DNA from: UBA9926 sp023261215
GTDB lineage: Bacteria; Pseudomonadota; Gammaproteobacteria; Pseudomonadales; Azotimanducaceae
DNA: 64,000 nucleotides
Direction of reading: 5' to 3'
Assembly (NCBI GenBank): GCA_038136035.1
Contig: JAYPYV010000007.1
Location: 1 to 64,000, forward strand
Shown here: one piece after another, positions 39,177 through 48,608 of the stretch
How positions within the stretch are numbered: position 1 is the stretch's first letter
Layout: every line of letters starts with the position of its first letter
The notes under the pieces: model-generated
The model's database searches: none
Told to the model about the DNA's origin: nothing
What the model saw: the letters and a program-made list of their open reading frames with translations, nothing else
Program-made: the position numbers and the translations under genes

Positions 39177-39274
39177 CGGAAGCGCAGATTCAAACCCGAT
39201 CGATTCATGATCCACGCTCCCATGCCGCTCAATTCACAGGACTGCGCCTCCCGAAGCGCTCGAGGACAAACCGA

Positions 39275-41629
39275 GTGATCCTTCTTAAATGGGCGCTATG
39301 GGCCATCACCTCACTATTTTTTGCCGTTTTCATGGGGTTGTCCGGCGCATTTTTGTATCTCAACCCCCAAATCCCCGAAATTAGTTCCTTTACGGAAGTC
39401 GCGCTCAAAGCGCCGCTGAGAATTCTGAGTCACGATGATCAGTTGATTCAGGAATATGGCGAACGGTTGATCCCCATTCGCTATGAAGACATCCCGCCGC
39501 GCTTTATCAATGCCATCCTTGATACTGAGGACAAGCGTTTTTTCGAGCACAGCGGCATCGATGTCATCACCCTTCTCAATGCAAGCTGGCAATTACTCGC
39601 CAACGCGGGAGAAATCCGATCTGGCGCATCGACCATCACGATGCAATTGGTCAAAAACATTTCCGGTGACTCAGAAGTTCGATTCATCCGAAAATTCAAG
39701 GAAATGTTGCTCGCCATCAAACTGGAGCGCGCACTTTCAAAAGAAGAGATCCTCTCGCTTTACCTCAATATGATCCCGTTCGGAAAGCATGCCTACGGCA
39801 TACAGGCCGCCGCCTTCACCTACTACGGCAAAGACATCAACGATCTAAATTTAGCCCAGACGGCCATGCTGGCGGGGATTCCCAAAGCGCCAGAGGCAGG
39901 CAATCCCATCAATGGCCCAAAACGGGCGATCGAACGTCGCAATCTCATACTCAGACGCATGCTCGAACAGGGTTCGATTACCCAAACAGAATTCGAAAGT
40001 GCGCGTCGCGAGCCCATTTCGGCCAGCGTGTTCAGTCGTCAAATCGAGTTACCTGCTCTCTACGTCGCCGAGCAAGTTCGGACAGAGATCCTCGATCGCT
40101 TCGGTCGAGAAGCCTACACCGCCGGATTGGTGGTACACGCAACTGTCGACAGTCAAATGCAACGGGCTGCCGAAGCTGCGCTGATACAAAAGCTCAACGA
40201 ATATGATCGACGGCACGGCTACCGAGGACCGGAACGCAAGGGTCTCTTCAGCGCAGGCACAGTTGATCCCGAGCTCACCTCAGGTTTTGCAGATGCTTTG
40301 AGAGCGCTCGAAACAGTTCCCATCCTTGGGGATCAATGGCCCGCATTGGTCCTCCGCAGCGATGACCAAACCCTGACGGCCATCACGGCAACTGGGGAAC
40401 GGGTCACGATCGACTGGGAGGGACTCCGATGGGCAAGGCCGTACATTGATGCCGATCGCCGAGCGCCGGCACCCAAGCGAAGCGCTGACATTGCGGCACC
40501 TGGTGACTTAATACGGATTGAGCGATCGGAAGGTGGCTGGCGCTTGGGGCAGGTGCCTTCGATTCAGGGAGCCTTGGTTGCGCTTGAGCCCAGTACGGGT
40601 GCCGTTCGAGCGCTTGCGGGTGGGTACGATTTCAACCTGAAGCAGTTCAATCACGCGCTTCAAGCCCGGCGACAGCCAGGCTCCAATATCAAGCCTTTTT
40701 ACTACGCCGCAGCGCTGTCTGAGGGCGCGACCGCCGCGAGTTTATACAATGACGCGCCCGTGGTCTTACCCGGTGGTGAACTCGAGGAAAAATACCGACC
40801 GAAGAATTCCGGGAGCGACTTCCGCGGCACGCTCACGCTTCGAGAAGCCCTATACCGAAGCGTTAACCTTGCCTCACTCCGAGTGCTGCTGGATCTGGGC
40901 ATCGACAAAGCTATCGATCACATGGCTCGCTTCGGATTCGACCCCACCATGTTTCCGCGCAATGTCCAAGTGGCGTTTGGCGGTGGCACGATTGCAACCA
41001 CGCCTTTGGACATTGCCCGAGGATATGCGATTTTCGCCAACGGCGGCGTGCCCGTAGCGCCCTATTTCATCGAATCGATCCGTTCCATCAACGATGAGGA
41101 ACTCCTCGATCTTGACCTGGATCCCCTCACTCATGAGAGGAAAGCCCCTCGCGAACCGATCATCGATCCGCGAGTTGCCTACATTCTGAACAGCATCCTC
41201 AATGACACCATTGTCAAGGGGACCGGTCGCAAAGTGCTAAGGGAACTCGAGCGCCAGGACATCATGGGCAAAACGGGCACCACCAACGACGCTGATCTTT
41301 GGTTTACAGGTTACAACGAGGATCTCGTGGCCACCGCTTGGGCCGGTTTCCCGGACAACAGTCCCGTGGGTAATCGTGAATGGGGTTCGACCACACCCAT
41401 CGAGACTTGGATCGAGTTCGCGCGTTCAGCCTGGCCAGCCGAGCGACCAAAATCCACTGCACTACCGGAAGGCCTGGTTTCTATCAAAATTAACCCCGAA
41501 ACTGGGCTCAGAACCTTGCCCGGCGATCCCAAAGGTCGATTCGAGCTTTTTCGTAGCGAACTGGCACCTCCGGCACTCGAAACTCGCAGTCTTCTCCCGC
41601 AGGACTCGGGGATCCAGCAAATTTTCTAA
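39275..41629 (+). CDS. mrcA: Penicillin-binding protein 1A (bifunctional transglycosylase/transpeptidase)
   Basis: A 784-residue class A PBP that polymerises and cross-links peptidoglycan. One N-terminal transmembrane helix (about residues 5-28), then the glycosyltransferase domain with EDKRFFEHSGID, GASTITMQLVKN and the LYLNMIPFG motif, an OB-like insert, and the transpeptidase domain with SNIK (PGSNIKPFYY, near residue 468), SVN (RSVNLAS) and KTGT. The start is GTG with GAGGA about ten bases upstream. It is divergent from pilM as in Pseudomonas, but the space between is unusually long. Confidence 0.95.
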   Translation: MILLKWALWAITSLFFAVFMGLSGAFLYLNPQIPEISSFTEVALKAPLRILSHDDQLIQEYGERLIPIRYEDIPPRFINAILDTEDKRFFEHSGIDVITLLNASWQLLANAGEIRSGASTITMQLVKNISGDSEVRFIRKFKEMLLAIKLERALSKEEILSLYLNMIPFGKHAYGIQAAAFTYYGKDINDLNLAQTAMLAGIPKAPEAGNPINGPKRAIERRNLILRRMLEQGSITQTEFESARREPISASVFSRQIELPALYVAEQVRTEILDRFGREAYTAGLVVHATVDSQMQRAAEAALIQKLNEYDRRHGYRGPERKGLFSAGTVDPELTSGFADALRALETVPILGDQWPALVLRSDDQTLTAITATGERVTIDWEGLRWARPYIDADRRAPAPKRSADIAAPGDLIRIERSEGGWRLGQVPSIQGALVALEPSTGAVRALAGGYDFNLKQFNHALQARRQPGSNIKPFYYAAALSEGATAASLYNDAPVVLPGGELEEKYRPKNSGSDFRGTLTLREALYRSVNLASLRVLLDLGIDKAIDHMARFGFDPTMFPRNVQVAFGGGTIATTPLDIARGYAIFANGGVPVAPYFIESIRSINDEELLDLDLDPLTHERKAPREPIIDPRVAYILNSILNDTIVKGTGRKVLRELERQDIMGKTGTTNDADLWFTGYNEDLVATAWAGFPDNSPVGNREWGSTTPIETWIEFARSAWPAERPKSTALPEGLVSIKINPETGLRTLPGDPKGRFELFRSELAPPALETRSLLPQDSGIQQIF

Positions 41630-42043
41630 ACCGCGCGCCCTCAGGTACGGCCATTCACACCCAAGTGCATTTCTAGGAGGGGACGCAGGTCACGGACTCA
41701 GCCGAAAGGCCTATGGAGGCTACGCCCGATAAAGAGGCAACACACCGTGCGCTGGCGCCCAGATAGAACGTTTCACTCGGTTGGATGCCAAAGCGGATTA
41801 CTTGATGGATCTACTGCCCTGGAGGGCAAGACTGTGTCAGCCCATGGCTTGAGCCGCGTTTTGATTGTTCTTACCCCTAGTTGACCAACGCTTGACTGAC
41901 TTGATTGTTTCGCACCAAGGCGATCACCAACGATGCATTGGCAGATTAGACTTTAAGACCGGTCAACGATTGCTCGTTTTGCGTAAAGGTGGGGAGAGCT
42001 GCTTGGAGGCCCCAATCCCATTCCACATTGGGGCTAAAGGATA
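41630..42043. other. 414-bp gap with no assured gene
   Basis: I see no gene I can support. A hairpin GCCCCAAT/ATTGGGGC (42009-42016 and 42027-42034) lies just beyond the rpmE stop codon but lacks a T-run on either strand. A 60-codon open frame starting with TTG at 41865 is unconvincing. Confidence 0.4.
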
Positions 42044-42259
42044 TTAGGCGCTTGCAGCACCGCGACGGAACCGCTTGTTGAAACGGTCGATACGACCTGC
42101 AGAGTCGATGGTTTTCTGTTTACCCGTGTAAAACGGATGGCACTGCGAACATACTTCGATTGAGATATCCTTGCAGAGCGTCGACTTGGTCTCTATGACA
42201 TTCCCACAGCTGCACGTTGCTGTGATGTTTTCATACTGCGGGTGGGTTTCGGCTTTCAT
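42044..42259 (-). CDS. rpmE: 50S ribosomal protein L31
   Basis: A 71-residue ribosomal protein of the zinc-binding form. Cysteines at about residues 16, 18, 37 and 40 (CSCG and CSQCHPFYTG) make the metal site, so this is the RpmE rather than the YkgM/RpmE2 form that lacks them. It is divergent from priA as in related genomes. Confidence 0.96.
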   Translation of the reverse strand: MKAETHPQYENITATCSCGNVIETKSTLCKDISIEVCSQCHPFYTGKQKTIDSAGRIDRFNKRFRRGAASA

Positions 42260-42363
42260 CGGCTTTCCTTAAGGTCGTCTCCCCGTTTCGGGGGCGCAAA
42301 TGATAGCAGAGACTATTGTGAAATCAATAACTCGATCACTGATCAAAGAAAGCGTGATCAACC

Positions 42364-44667
42364 ATGCCTGACGAGACATCCGATCAAGCGTTGAGCCTTC
42401 ACGGCTACCGGGTAGAAATCGCTGTCCCGGTACCCATACCAAAAACGTACGACTATCTGTCTCAGGCGCTCCTCATGCCTGGTCAACTGGTTGGGGTGAA
42501 CTTCGCTGGTCGCACTCTCGTGGGCGTCGCGCTTCAATGCCAACCTTTGGATCCAAAGACCGGCACGAGTGAGGCGGCCAGCGGATATCGCTTGAAATCC
42601 ATTGATACCGTCTTCTCTGCTGCAACATCCCTTCCCCCACCTATTCTCGAATTATGCCGGTGGGCTGCAAACTACTATCTGCACCCGCTCGGAGAAGTTC
42701 TGAGCGTCGCCTTGCCATCCGCCTTGCGAAAAGGCGCGCCTTTAACCAAGCCCCCCATCATGCTTCAAACTGTCGACCTGTCCGAGCAGAATCTCGAACA
42801 GCTCAACCGAGCACCCAAACAACGTTTGGCCTACCAAAAATTACTGGAACTCGGTCCCATTGACGCACAGGAGGCTAAATTCCACGACTTACCCCGAGAG
42901 GTCATTCGAAACCTGGTTCGTCGAGGTCTGCTTCTGGAGATCGCCGCTACGGTTGGGACACCACCCGCTCCGAGATTACGTGAGTCACTCCCGACGCTCA
43001 CGCTCGAGCAGCGCGAAGCACTCACTGCAGTCAACCTTAACCAAGCTCGAACCACCCTGGTTCAGGGCGTGACGGGTAGCGGTAAAACTGAACTCTATTT
43101 GCGATGGATGTGGGACATTTTATCGACTGGAAAGCAGGTGCTGGTGTTGGTTCCGGAAATCGCACTCACCCCACAAACCGTCGCCCGGTTTCGAGCGCGC
43201 TTTGATGCCCAAATCGCTGTTTTCCACAGCGGCCTCACCGAACGGCAAAGGCAAGATGCTTGGTCGGATTGCAAGGAGGGTCGGGCCCAAATCGTCCTCG
43301 GCACACGCAGCGCGCTCTTCGTGCCACTGCGTAACCCCGGTCTGATTATCATCGATGAAGAGCATGATGCGTCATTTAAACAGCAGGAAGGATTTCGCTA
43401 TTCGGCGAGAGATCTCGCCGTCGTAAGGGGACAAATAGAACGATTACCTGTGATCTTGGGCTCGGCAACGCCCTCCCTTGAAACACTCCACAATGCGACA
43501 TCAAACAAATACCAACACGTGCAGCTTCTTCATCGCGCCGCTGACGCTGCGCCTGAACGGTACGATATTTGGTCATTGCCGAGCCCTCACCTCGATCGAG
43601 CCACACAGTCAAAAATGTACGAGGTCATCAGGCGAGATCTCACCGCGGGGGGTCAGGTATTAGTCATGATCAACCGACGGGGGTTTGCCCCGGTCCTTTA
43701 CTGCACCCATTGCCAATGGATTGCCCAATGCCGGCAATGCGATGCCCGGCTGACATTGCACCAAGCCCGATCGAGACTCATCTGCCATCACTGCTCGGCA
43801 ATAAGCTCACCACCTTCTGTTTGCCCTCAGTGCAATAGCCCAACGCTGACGCCGCTCGGCGAGGGTACCCAGAGACTCGAGAGCGATTTACAACGCGCTT
43901 TCCCAGACTTTCCCGTGATTCGTATTGATGGCGACTCCGCCCGCTCGAGGGATCAATTGCAAGGCTTGTTGAATCGGATTCAATCGGGCGAGGCCTGTAT
44001 TCTGGTTGGAACACAACTCGTTTCGAAGGGACATCACTTTCCTCATCTAACCCTCGCATTCTTGCTGGAATCCGATCAGGGCTTGTTGAGCAGCGACTAT
44101 CGCGCCCTAGAAAGAACGGTGCAGCTCATTTTCCAGACGGGTGGTCGAGTTGGCCGAGGTGCCAAAAAGGGCGAAGTCAAACTGCTCACCAGTCAGCCAG
44201 ATCATCCCATCATGCGTTTTGTTAAGGCGCGAGACTATTCTGCTTTTGCGAAGTGGCACCTTGCGCAGCGAAAGACCCTGGAATTGCCACCGATTCAAAA
44301 GTTTGGTGTGGTTCGAGCGGAATCAACTCAACCCAACATTGCGCACCAATGCCTTGATCAATTAGCCAGCTATCTTCGGCTCGCGCTTGCGGGGGAACCA
44401 GTAGATCTGTCAACCCAAACGGCTGCCGCGGGCCCGGACCAAACCAAACTCTCGAGCAACGAGCCCCCCTCTCGCTGTGAAGTCTTTGGACCAATTCCGC
44501 CGCTGATGGAAAAGAAAAACCGCTGGTATCGCTCTCAGTTACTTGTGAGCGCTTCCAGGCTTCGGGATCGCCAGATAACCCTCGGTCTGGCCATAGCATG
44601 GCTTTCTGCAAACAGCCCACGTGGTTTGCGCTGGCACATTGATGTCGATCCCATCGATCAAATCTAA
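42364..44667 (+). CDS. priA: Primosomal protein N' (replication restart helicase)
   Basis: A 767-residue DExH helicase that reloads the replisome at broken forks. The Walker A GVTGSGKTELYLRW is near residue 235, DEEH in IIDEEHDASFK near residue 332. Eight zinc-binding cysteines lie in CTHCQWIAQCRQC and CHHC...CPQC (about residues 440-490). The N-terminal DNA-binding domain is intact. argS, which lies after priA in Pseudomonas, is missing: the next gene, a SPOR protein, starts 65 bp downstream. Confidence 0.95.
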   Translation: MPDETSDQALSLHGYRVEIAVPVPIPKTYDYLSQALLMPGQLVGVNFAGRTLVGVALQCQPLDPKTGTSEAASGYRLKSIDTVFSAATSLPPPILELCRWAANYYLHPLGEVLSVALPSALRKGAPLTKPPIMLQTVDLSEQNLEQLNRAPKQRLAYQKLLELGPIDAQEAKFHDLPREVIRNLVRRGLLLEIAATVGTPPAPRLRESLPTLTLEQREALTAVNLNQARTTLVQGVTGSGKTELYLRWMWDILSTGKQVLVLVPEIALTPQTVARFRARFDAQIAVFHSGLTERQRQDAWSDCKEGRAQIVLGTRSALFVPLRNPGLIIIDEEHDASFKQQEGFRYSARDLAVVRGQIERLPVILGSATPSLETLHNATSNKYQHVQLLHRAADAAPERYDIWSLPSPHLDRATQSKMYEVIRRDLTAGGQVLVMINRRGFAPVLYCTHCQWIAQCRQCDARLTLHQARSRLICHHCSAISSPPSVCPQCNSPTLTPLGEGTQRLESDLQRAFPDFPVIRIDGDSARSRDQLQGLLNRIQSGEACILVGTQLVSKGHHFPHLTLAFLLESDQGLLSSDYRALERTVQLIFQTGGRVGRGAKKGEVKLLTSQPDHPIMRFVKARDYSAFAKWHLAQRKTLELPPIQKFGVVRAESTQPNIAHQCLDQLASYLRLALAGEPVDLSTQTAAAGPDQTKLSSNEPPSRCEVFGPIPPLMEKKNRWYRSQLLVSASRLRDRQITLGLAIAWLSANSPRGLRWHIDVDPIDQI

Positions 44668-44732
44668 ATCCGGCAGCGCCAATCAAGCTCACTCGCCTCC
44701 TGTTTTGAAGCATTCTGAATTAGAATGGTGGT

Positions 44733-45293
44733 ATGGCTAAATCACAGGCAATCCGCAAACCCTTGCGAAAACCCTCGGGGAATTCAATTAGAAATCCAGC
44801 CATGGGCTCCACGAGAATCGCATTCGCTACAGGCATGCTACTGGGCATTATCATCGCCTGCGCCGGCTTTTTGTTGTGGCCGAAAGTGGCTGAGGCACCG
44901 CCCAATCTTCAAGCCGTCGAGGATATGGCCGGTCAAGCCAGCCAACGGGTGACTGAGTCCATCGACTGGTCCTTCTACGACCTCTTTCCAAAAGCCGAGG
45001 TGGCTACCGTGGGAGGCTACCAACAACCTATGGCGGCCGAGCGTGAACCCAACCGAGAATACTTTCTTCAGGTCGGTTCATTTCCGCGCCTCGATGACGC
45101 CGATGAGCGAAGGGCCGAGCTCTTGCTCCTTGGTTTATCGCCTTCTGTTGAAAACAAAGTGATCGAACAACGCACTTGGCACCGAATCATGCTGGGTCCG
45201 TTTGAATCTGACGTCGAACTCAATCGAGTCCAGGCCATTCTGGCCGCCAACGACTTCGAATCGATGCCCATCGCCAAAGCGAAGGAAGGTTGA
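44733..45293 (+). CDS. SPOR-domain cell-division protein (FtsN-like)
   Basis: A 186-residue membrane protein with a short basic cytoplasmic tail, one transmembrane helix (about residues 30-50), a linker containing SFYDLFPKAEV (an FtsN-like motif) and a C-terminal SPOR domain starting at YFLQVGSF (about residue 108). SPOR domains bind peptidoglycan stripped of peptides at the septum. The position just before hslVU is conserved in gammaproteobacteria, where the gene is often called ftsN. Confidence 0.85.
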   Translation: MAKSQAIRKPLRKPSGNSIRNPAMGSTRIAFATGMLLGIIIACAGFLLWPKVAEAPPNLQAVEDMAGQASQRVTESIDWSFYDLFPKAEVATVGGYQQPMAAEREPNREYFLQVGSFPRLDDADERRAELLLLGLSPSVENKVIEQRTWHRIMLGPFESDVELNRVQAILAANDFESMPIAKAKEG

Positions 45294-45376
45294 TTTGAGG
45301 GCCGATCGCCCCCACCTCCACCCCATCATGGGTTAAGTCCCCAAAAGGAATCACAGCCGACTCGGAGGCGGCACTT

Positions 45377-45934
45377 TTGCAAGACATTCATGGCACAACA
45401 ATATTATCTGTTCGCAAAAGTGGTCAGGTTGCCATTGGCGGTGATGGCCAAGTCACCCAAGGCAACACCATTTTAAAAGGCAACGCTCGCAAGGTTCGCC
45501 CCCTCTTTCATGGCCAGGTCATTGCAGGCTTTGCTGGCGGCACTGCCGATGCTTTCACACTGTTCGAGCGATTCGAAGCTAAGCTCGAGGCGCACCAAGG
45601 ACATCTGCAACGTGCAGCTGTTGAGCTGGCTAAGGATTGGCGCAGCGATCGAATGTTGCGTCGCTTGGAGGCATTACTCTTGGTGGCCGACAAATATCAT
45701 TCCTTGATCGTGACGGGCACTGGCGATGTGATCGAACCGCAAAATGGGGTCATGGCGATCGGTTCAGGGGGCGAGTACGCTCGAGCAGCGGCCATCGCTT
45801 TAACCGAACATACAGACCTGTCAGCAGAGGATGTGGTTCGACAATCGCTCACAATTGCCGGCGAAATCTGCATTTATACGAACACGACGCAAACCATCGA
45901 AGTGCTCTCAACCGAGGAGAATGGCGCGCCATGA
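45377..45934 (+). CDS. hslV: ATP-dependent protease proteolytic subunit HslV
   Basis: A 185-residue threonine peptidase that partners HslU. The catalytic Thr begins TTILSVRKSG; GGDGQVTQGN and KGNARKVRPL follow. The start is TTG, supported by a strong GGAGG eight bases upstream, and gives a short propeptide (about six residues, ending HG) before TTI, a form more usual in alphaproteobacteria than in E. coli (MTTI). It overlaps hslU by 4 bp (ATGA). Confidence 0.95.
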   Translation: MQDIHGTTILSVRKSGQVAIGGDGQVTQGNTILKGNARKVRPLFHGQVIAGFAGGTADAFTLFERFEAKLEAHQGHLQRAAVELAKDWRSDRMLRRLEALLLVADKYHSLIVTGTGDVIEPQNGVMAIGSGGEYARAAAIALTEHTDLSAEDVVRQSLTIAGEICIYTNTTQTIEVLSTEENGAP

Positions 45935-47256
45935 AGACTCTGACGCCCAGAGAAATCGTTCACGAATTAGACAAGCACATCATCGGACAAAGCGACGCCA
46001 AGCGTGCGCTGGCCATTGCGCTCCGAAACCGCTGGCGCAGGCAGCAACTGCCAGAATCCATCCGTGCAGAAATTTCGCCCAAGAACATTTTGATGATCGG
46101 CCCCACGGGCGTGGGCAAAACAGAATTGGCTCGACGCCTTGCTGCGCTGGCGGATGCGCCCTTCATCAAGGTTGAAGCCACCAAATTCACCGAAGTCGGT
46201 TATGTTGGTCGAGACGTGGAATCTATTATTCGAGATCTTTGCGAATCTGCGTACAAGATGCTCATCGACCAGGCCACAAAATCAGTCCATCACCGCGCTC
46301 AAGACCTCGCTGAGGAACGCATCCTCGATGAGTTATTGCCTGCTGCAAGAGACGCGAGCCCAGCTGATCGTCCTGATGGCGCAGCGAGGCAACTCCTTCG
46401 CAAGCAACTCAGAGAAGGCACGCTGGACGACCGAGACATAGAGCTCAGCGTTCAACTCCCGAAAGTCGGCGTAGAAATTATGACGCCGCCCGGCATGGAG
46501 GAAATGACCAGCCAATTGCAGAACATGTTCTCCTCGCTCTCGCCGCAGCAAAGCAAACGAAGGAAACTGAAAATTCGCGAGGCGATCAAGCTGCTCGAAC
46601 AAGAAGAAGCGAGCAAGTTAATCAATGAAGACGATATTCGCGCCAAAACGGTCGACGTCGTTGAACAAACCGGTATCGTCTTTATCGATGAATTCGACAA
46701 GATCGCCCGCTCAGCCGATCGCGGGGGTGCGGACGTTTCTCGAGAGGGCGTGCAACGAGACCTGTTGCCTTTGATTGAGGGCAGTCACGTTTCCACGAAG
46801 TATGGCATGGTGAAAACCGATCATATTCTCTTTATTGCCTCAGGCGCGTTCCATTTATCACGCCCCTCGGATCTGATCCCAGAAATGCAGGGTCGTCTAC
46901 CGATTCGAGTGGAACTGGCGCCCCTTTCTGTCGATGATTTTGCTCGTATTCTGGTGGAGCCGGATGTCAGCCTCACCGAACAATACTGCCACCTCCTAAA
47001 GACAGAAGACGTCAACCTGACCTTCGAGGACAGTGCGATCAAGCGCCTCGCGGAGATCGCGTGGCAAGTGAATGAGTCAGTCGAGAACATTGGCGCAAGG
47101 CGACTGCATACCTTGCTTGAACGATTGCTTGAATCCCTGTCCTTCAGCGCAGGCGAGCAGGGATCTGACTCTGCCGTCAACATTGACGCAGCCTACGTTG
47201 ACGAAAAGCTGCATGACGTTGCAGGCAACGAAGATCTCAATCGGTTCATCCTGTGA
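45931..47256 (+). CDS. hslU: ATP-dependent protease ATPase subunit HslU
   Basis: A 441-residue AAA+ unfoldase of the HslUV protease. Walker A is GPTGVGKTELAR, the pore loop GYVG in TEVGYVGRDVES, Walker B FIDEFDKIA. The start, MKTLTPREIVHELDKHIIGQ, is the normal N-terminus; a longer frame with a TTG start runs back over hslV. The ATG overlaps the hslV stop, as in most genomes. Confidence 0.97.
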   Translation: MKTLTPREIVHELDKHIIGQSDAKRALAIALRNRWRRQQLPESIRAEISPKNILMIGPTGVGKTELARRLAALADAPFIKVEATKFTEVGYVGRDVESIIRDLCESAYKMLIDQATKSVHHRAQDLAEERILDELLPAARDASPADRPDGAARQLLRKQLREGTLDDRDIELSVQLPKVGVEIMTPPGMEEMTSQLQNMFSSLSPQQSKRRKLKIREAIKLLEQEEASKLINEDDIRAKTVDVVEQTGIVFIDEFDKIARSADRGGADVSREGVQRDLLPLIEGSHVSTKYGMVKTDHILFIASGAFHLSRPSDLIPEMQGRLPIRVELAPLSVDDFARILVEPDVSLTEQYCHLLKTEDVNLTFEDSAIKRLAEIAWQVNESVENIGARRLHTLLERLLESLSFSAGEQGSDSAVNIDAAYVDEKLHDVAGNEDLNRFIL

Positions 47257-47322
47257 GCGTCGGAGTCCTCCTAAGCGGGCGAGGGACGCAGAGCCAAGCC
47301 CACGAGCATCAAGGCTGACGCC

Positions 47323-47688
47323 ATGCGACCTCGCGCTCTGAAAATTCATCGTGTGTCCGCTGAGCTGGAGCTTCAATACAGCGATGCATCCTTTCGTTTA
47401 AGTGCCGAATTTCTGCGCGTTCATTCGCCATCCGCCGAAGTTCAAGGTCATGGGCCAGGTCAAGCCGTCTTGCAGAGCGGCAAACGCCAAGTACAGTTCA
47501 AGGACCTGCGACCTCAGGGTCACTATGCGGTGAGAATCCTATTCTCAGACGGTCATGACTCAGGCATCTATAGTTGGCCATACCTCAGAGAGCTGTGTGA
47601 CAATCACGATACCTACTGGTTAAAGTATCTTGAATCATTAAAGACAGCAGGTTTATCCAGGGATTCTGGCGTTTTCGCTCGAGGTTAG
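47323..47688 (+). CDS. DUF971 (gamma-butyrobetaine hydroxylase-like N-terminal domain) protein
   Basis: A 121-residue protein of the DUF971 family. The family pattern is seen in ELQYSDASFRLSAEFLRVHSPSAEVQGHG and YAVRILFSDGHDSGIYSWPYLREL, here given only as landmarks near residues 15 and 68. Short members are mostly of unknown function; some take part in iron-sulfur handling. It regularly follows hslU in gammaproteobacteria. Confidence 0.88.
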   Translation: MRPRALKIHRVSAELELQYSDASFRLSAEFLRVHSPSAEVQGHGPGQAVLQSGKRQVQFKDLRPQGHYAVRILFSDGHDSGIYSWPYLRELCDNHDTYWLKYLESLKTAGLSRDSGVFARG

Positions 47689-47801
47689 ATGCGCTGGAGG
47701 GCTTTGCAGGCTGGGTGTGATCGCCCCAAGCTGCCCTGGCGCCCGCATCAACCAACGACATCAGAGCGAGCAACACACCGCTCATTTAAGAAAACGGAAC
47801 C

Positions 47802-48599
47802 ATGAACGACGACACCACGCATTTCGGATACCGCGAAGTCAAAACCTCCGAGAAGGCCGGACTCGTAGGTCAAGTCTTCAGACAAGTGGCGGGTCAATAC
47901 GACCTGATGAATGATTTGATGTCGCTCGGCACCCACCGCGTCATGAAACATATGGCAGTGGAACTTGCGAGAGCCCAATCCGGGCACAGAGTGCTTGATG
48001 TCGCCGGGGGAACCGGCGACCTAACGGCGATTTTGAAGAAGCGAGTCGGCAGCGAGGGACAGGTCGTGCTGCTCGATATTAACGAGGCCATGGTGAGTGT
48101 GGGTCGGGATAGACTCCTTGACCAAGGCCTATCCGACACGGCGTTTGTCATTGGTGACGCAGAATCGCTGCCGCTGCGCGCTCAGTCTTTTGACGCCGCC
48201 ACCATGGCCTTTGGTCTCCGAAACGTCACCAACAAACTGGCGGCATTGACTTCAATTCGAACCGTTTTAAAACCAGGCGCGCGACTTGTGGTTCTCGAGT
48301 TCTCAAAAGTCACCTCAGCCCAACTCGAACCGGCCTATCGTTTTTTTCAGTCGCTTTGGCCTAAGGTCGGCCGACTGGTTACAGGAGATGGCGCGCCCTA
48401 CCAATATCTGGTCGAATCCATCGAGATGCACCCTGACCAAGAGACGCTCGCGGCGATGATGCGTGAAGCGGGTTTTGTGAACGTCGGATTCAATAATCTC
48501 ATGGGTGGGTCCGCCGCGATCCATTATGGAGAGGCGCCGCTGTCCACCAGCACTGAGCCTTCCCCGCCACGCTCCACGCTTGATACCCCTCCACGCTAA
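47802..48599 (+). CDS. ubiE: Ubiquinone/menaquinone biosynthesis methyltransferase
   Basis: A 265-residue C-methyltransferase of quinone synthesis. The SAM loop is LDVAGGTGDLT, with the family motifs YDLMNDLMSLGTHR and GDAESLP. The C-terminus carries an additional Ser/Pro/Thr-rich stretch of about 18 residues that E. coli UbiE lacks. It is followed after 9 bp by ubiB; ubiJ, usual between them, is absent. Confidence 0.95.
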   Translation: MNDDTTHFGYREVKTSEKAGLVGQVFRQVAGQYDLMNDLMSLGTHRVMKHMAVELARAQSGHRVLDVAGGTGDLTAILKKRVGSEGQVVLLDINEAMVSVGRDRLLDQGLSDTAFVIGDAESLPLRAQSFDAATMAFGLRNVTNKLAALTSIRTVLKPGARLVVLEFSKVTSAQLEPAYRFFQSLWPKVGRLVTGDGAPYQYLVESIEMHPDQETLAAMMREAGFVNVGFNNLMGGSAAIHYGEAPLSTSTEPSPPRSTLDTPPR

Positions 48600-48608
48600 T
48601 CCAGAGCC

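Larger units (their letters stand above)
38063..39274. other. 1.2-kb gap between pilM and mrcA: assembly gap, repeats, no assured gene
   Basis: In relatives the divergent pilM and mrcA starts are separated by a short promoter region; here the distance is about 1.2 kb, including 100 Ns. The visible sequence contains a 55-bp direct repeat abutting the gap, a 9-bp inverted repeat, a heptamer tandem array and a candidate -10 box for mrcA. A minus-strand frame at 38564-38797 is open over 78 codons apart from one stop. No recognisable gene is present. Confidence 0.5.

Noticed and set aside
42009..42034. GCCCCAAT/ATTGGGGC hairpin as the rpmE terminator
   Set aside because: The stem is good but no run of T follows on the minus strand.
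41865..42047. A 60-codon open frame on plus, starting TTG, ending within the rpmE stop codon
   Set aside because: No start signal, no recognisable motif, and it overlaps the end of the convergent rpmE; too short to support.
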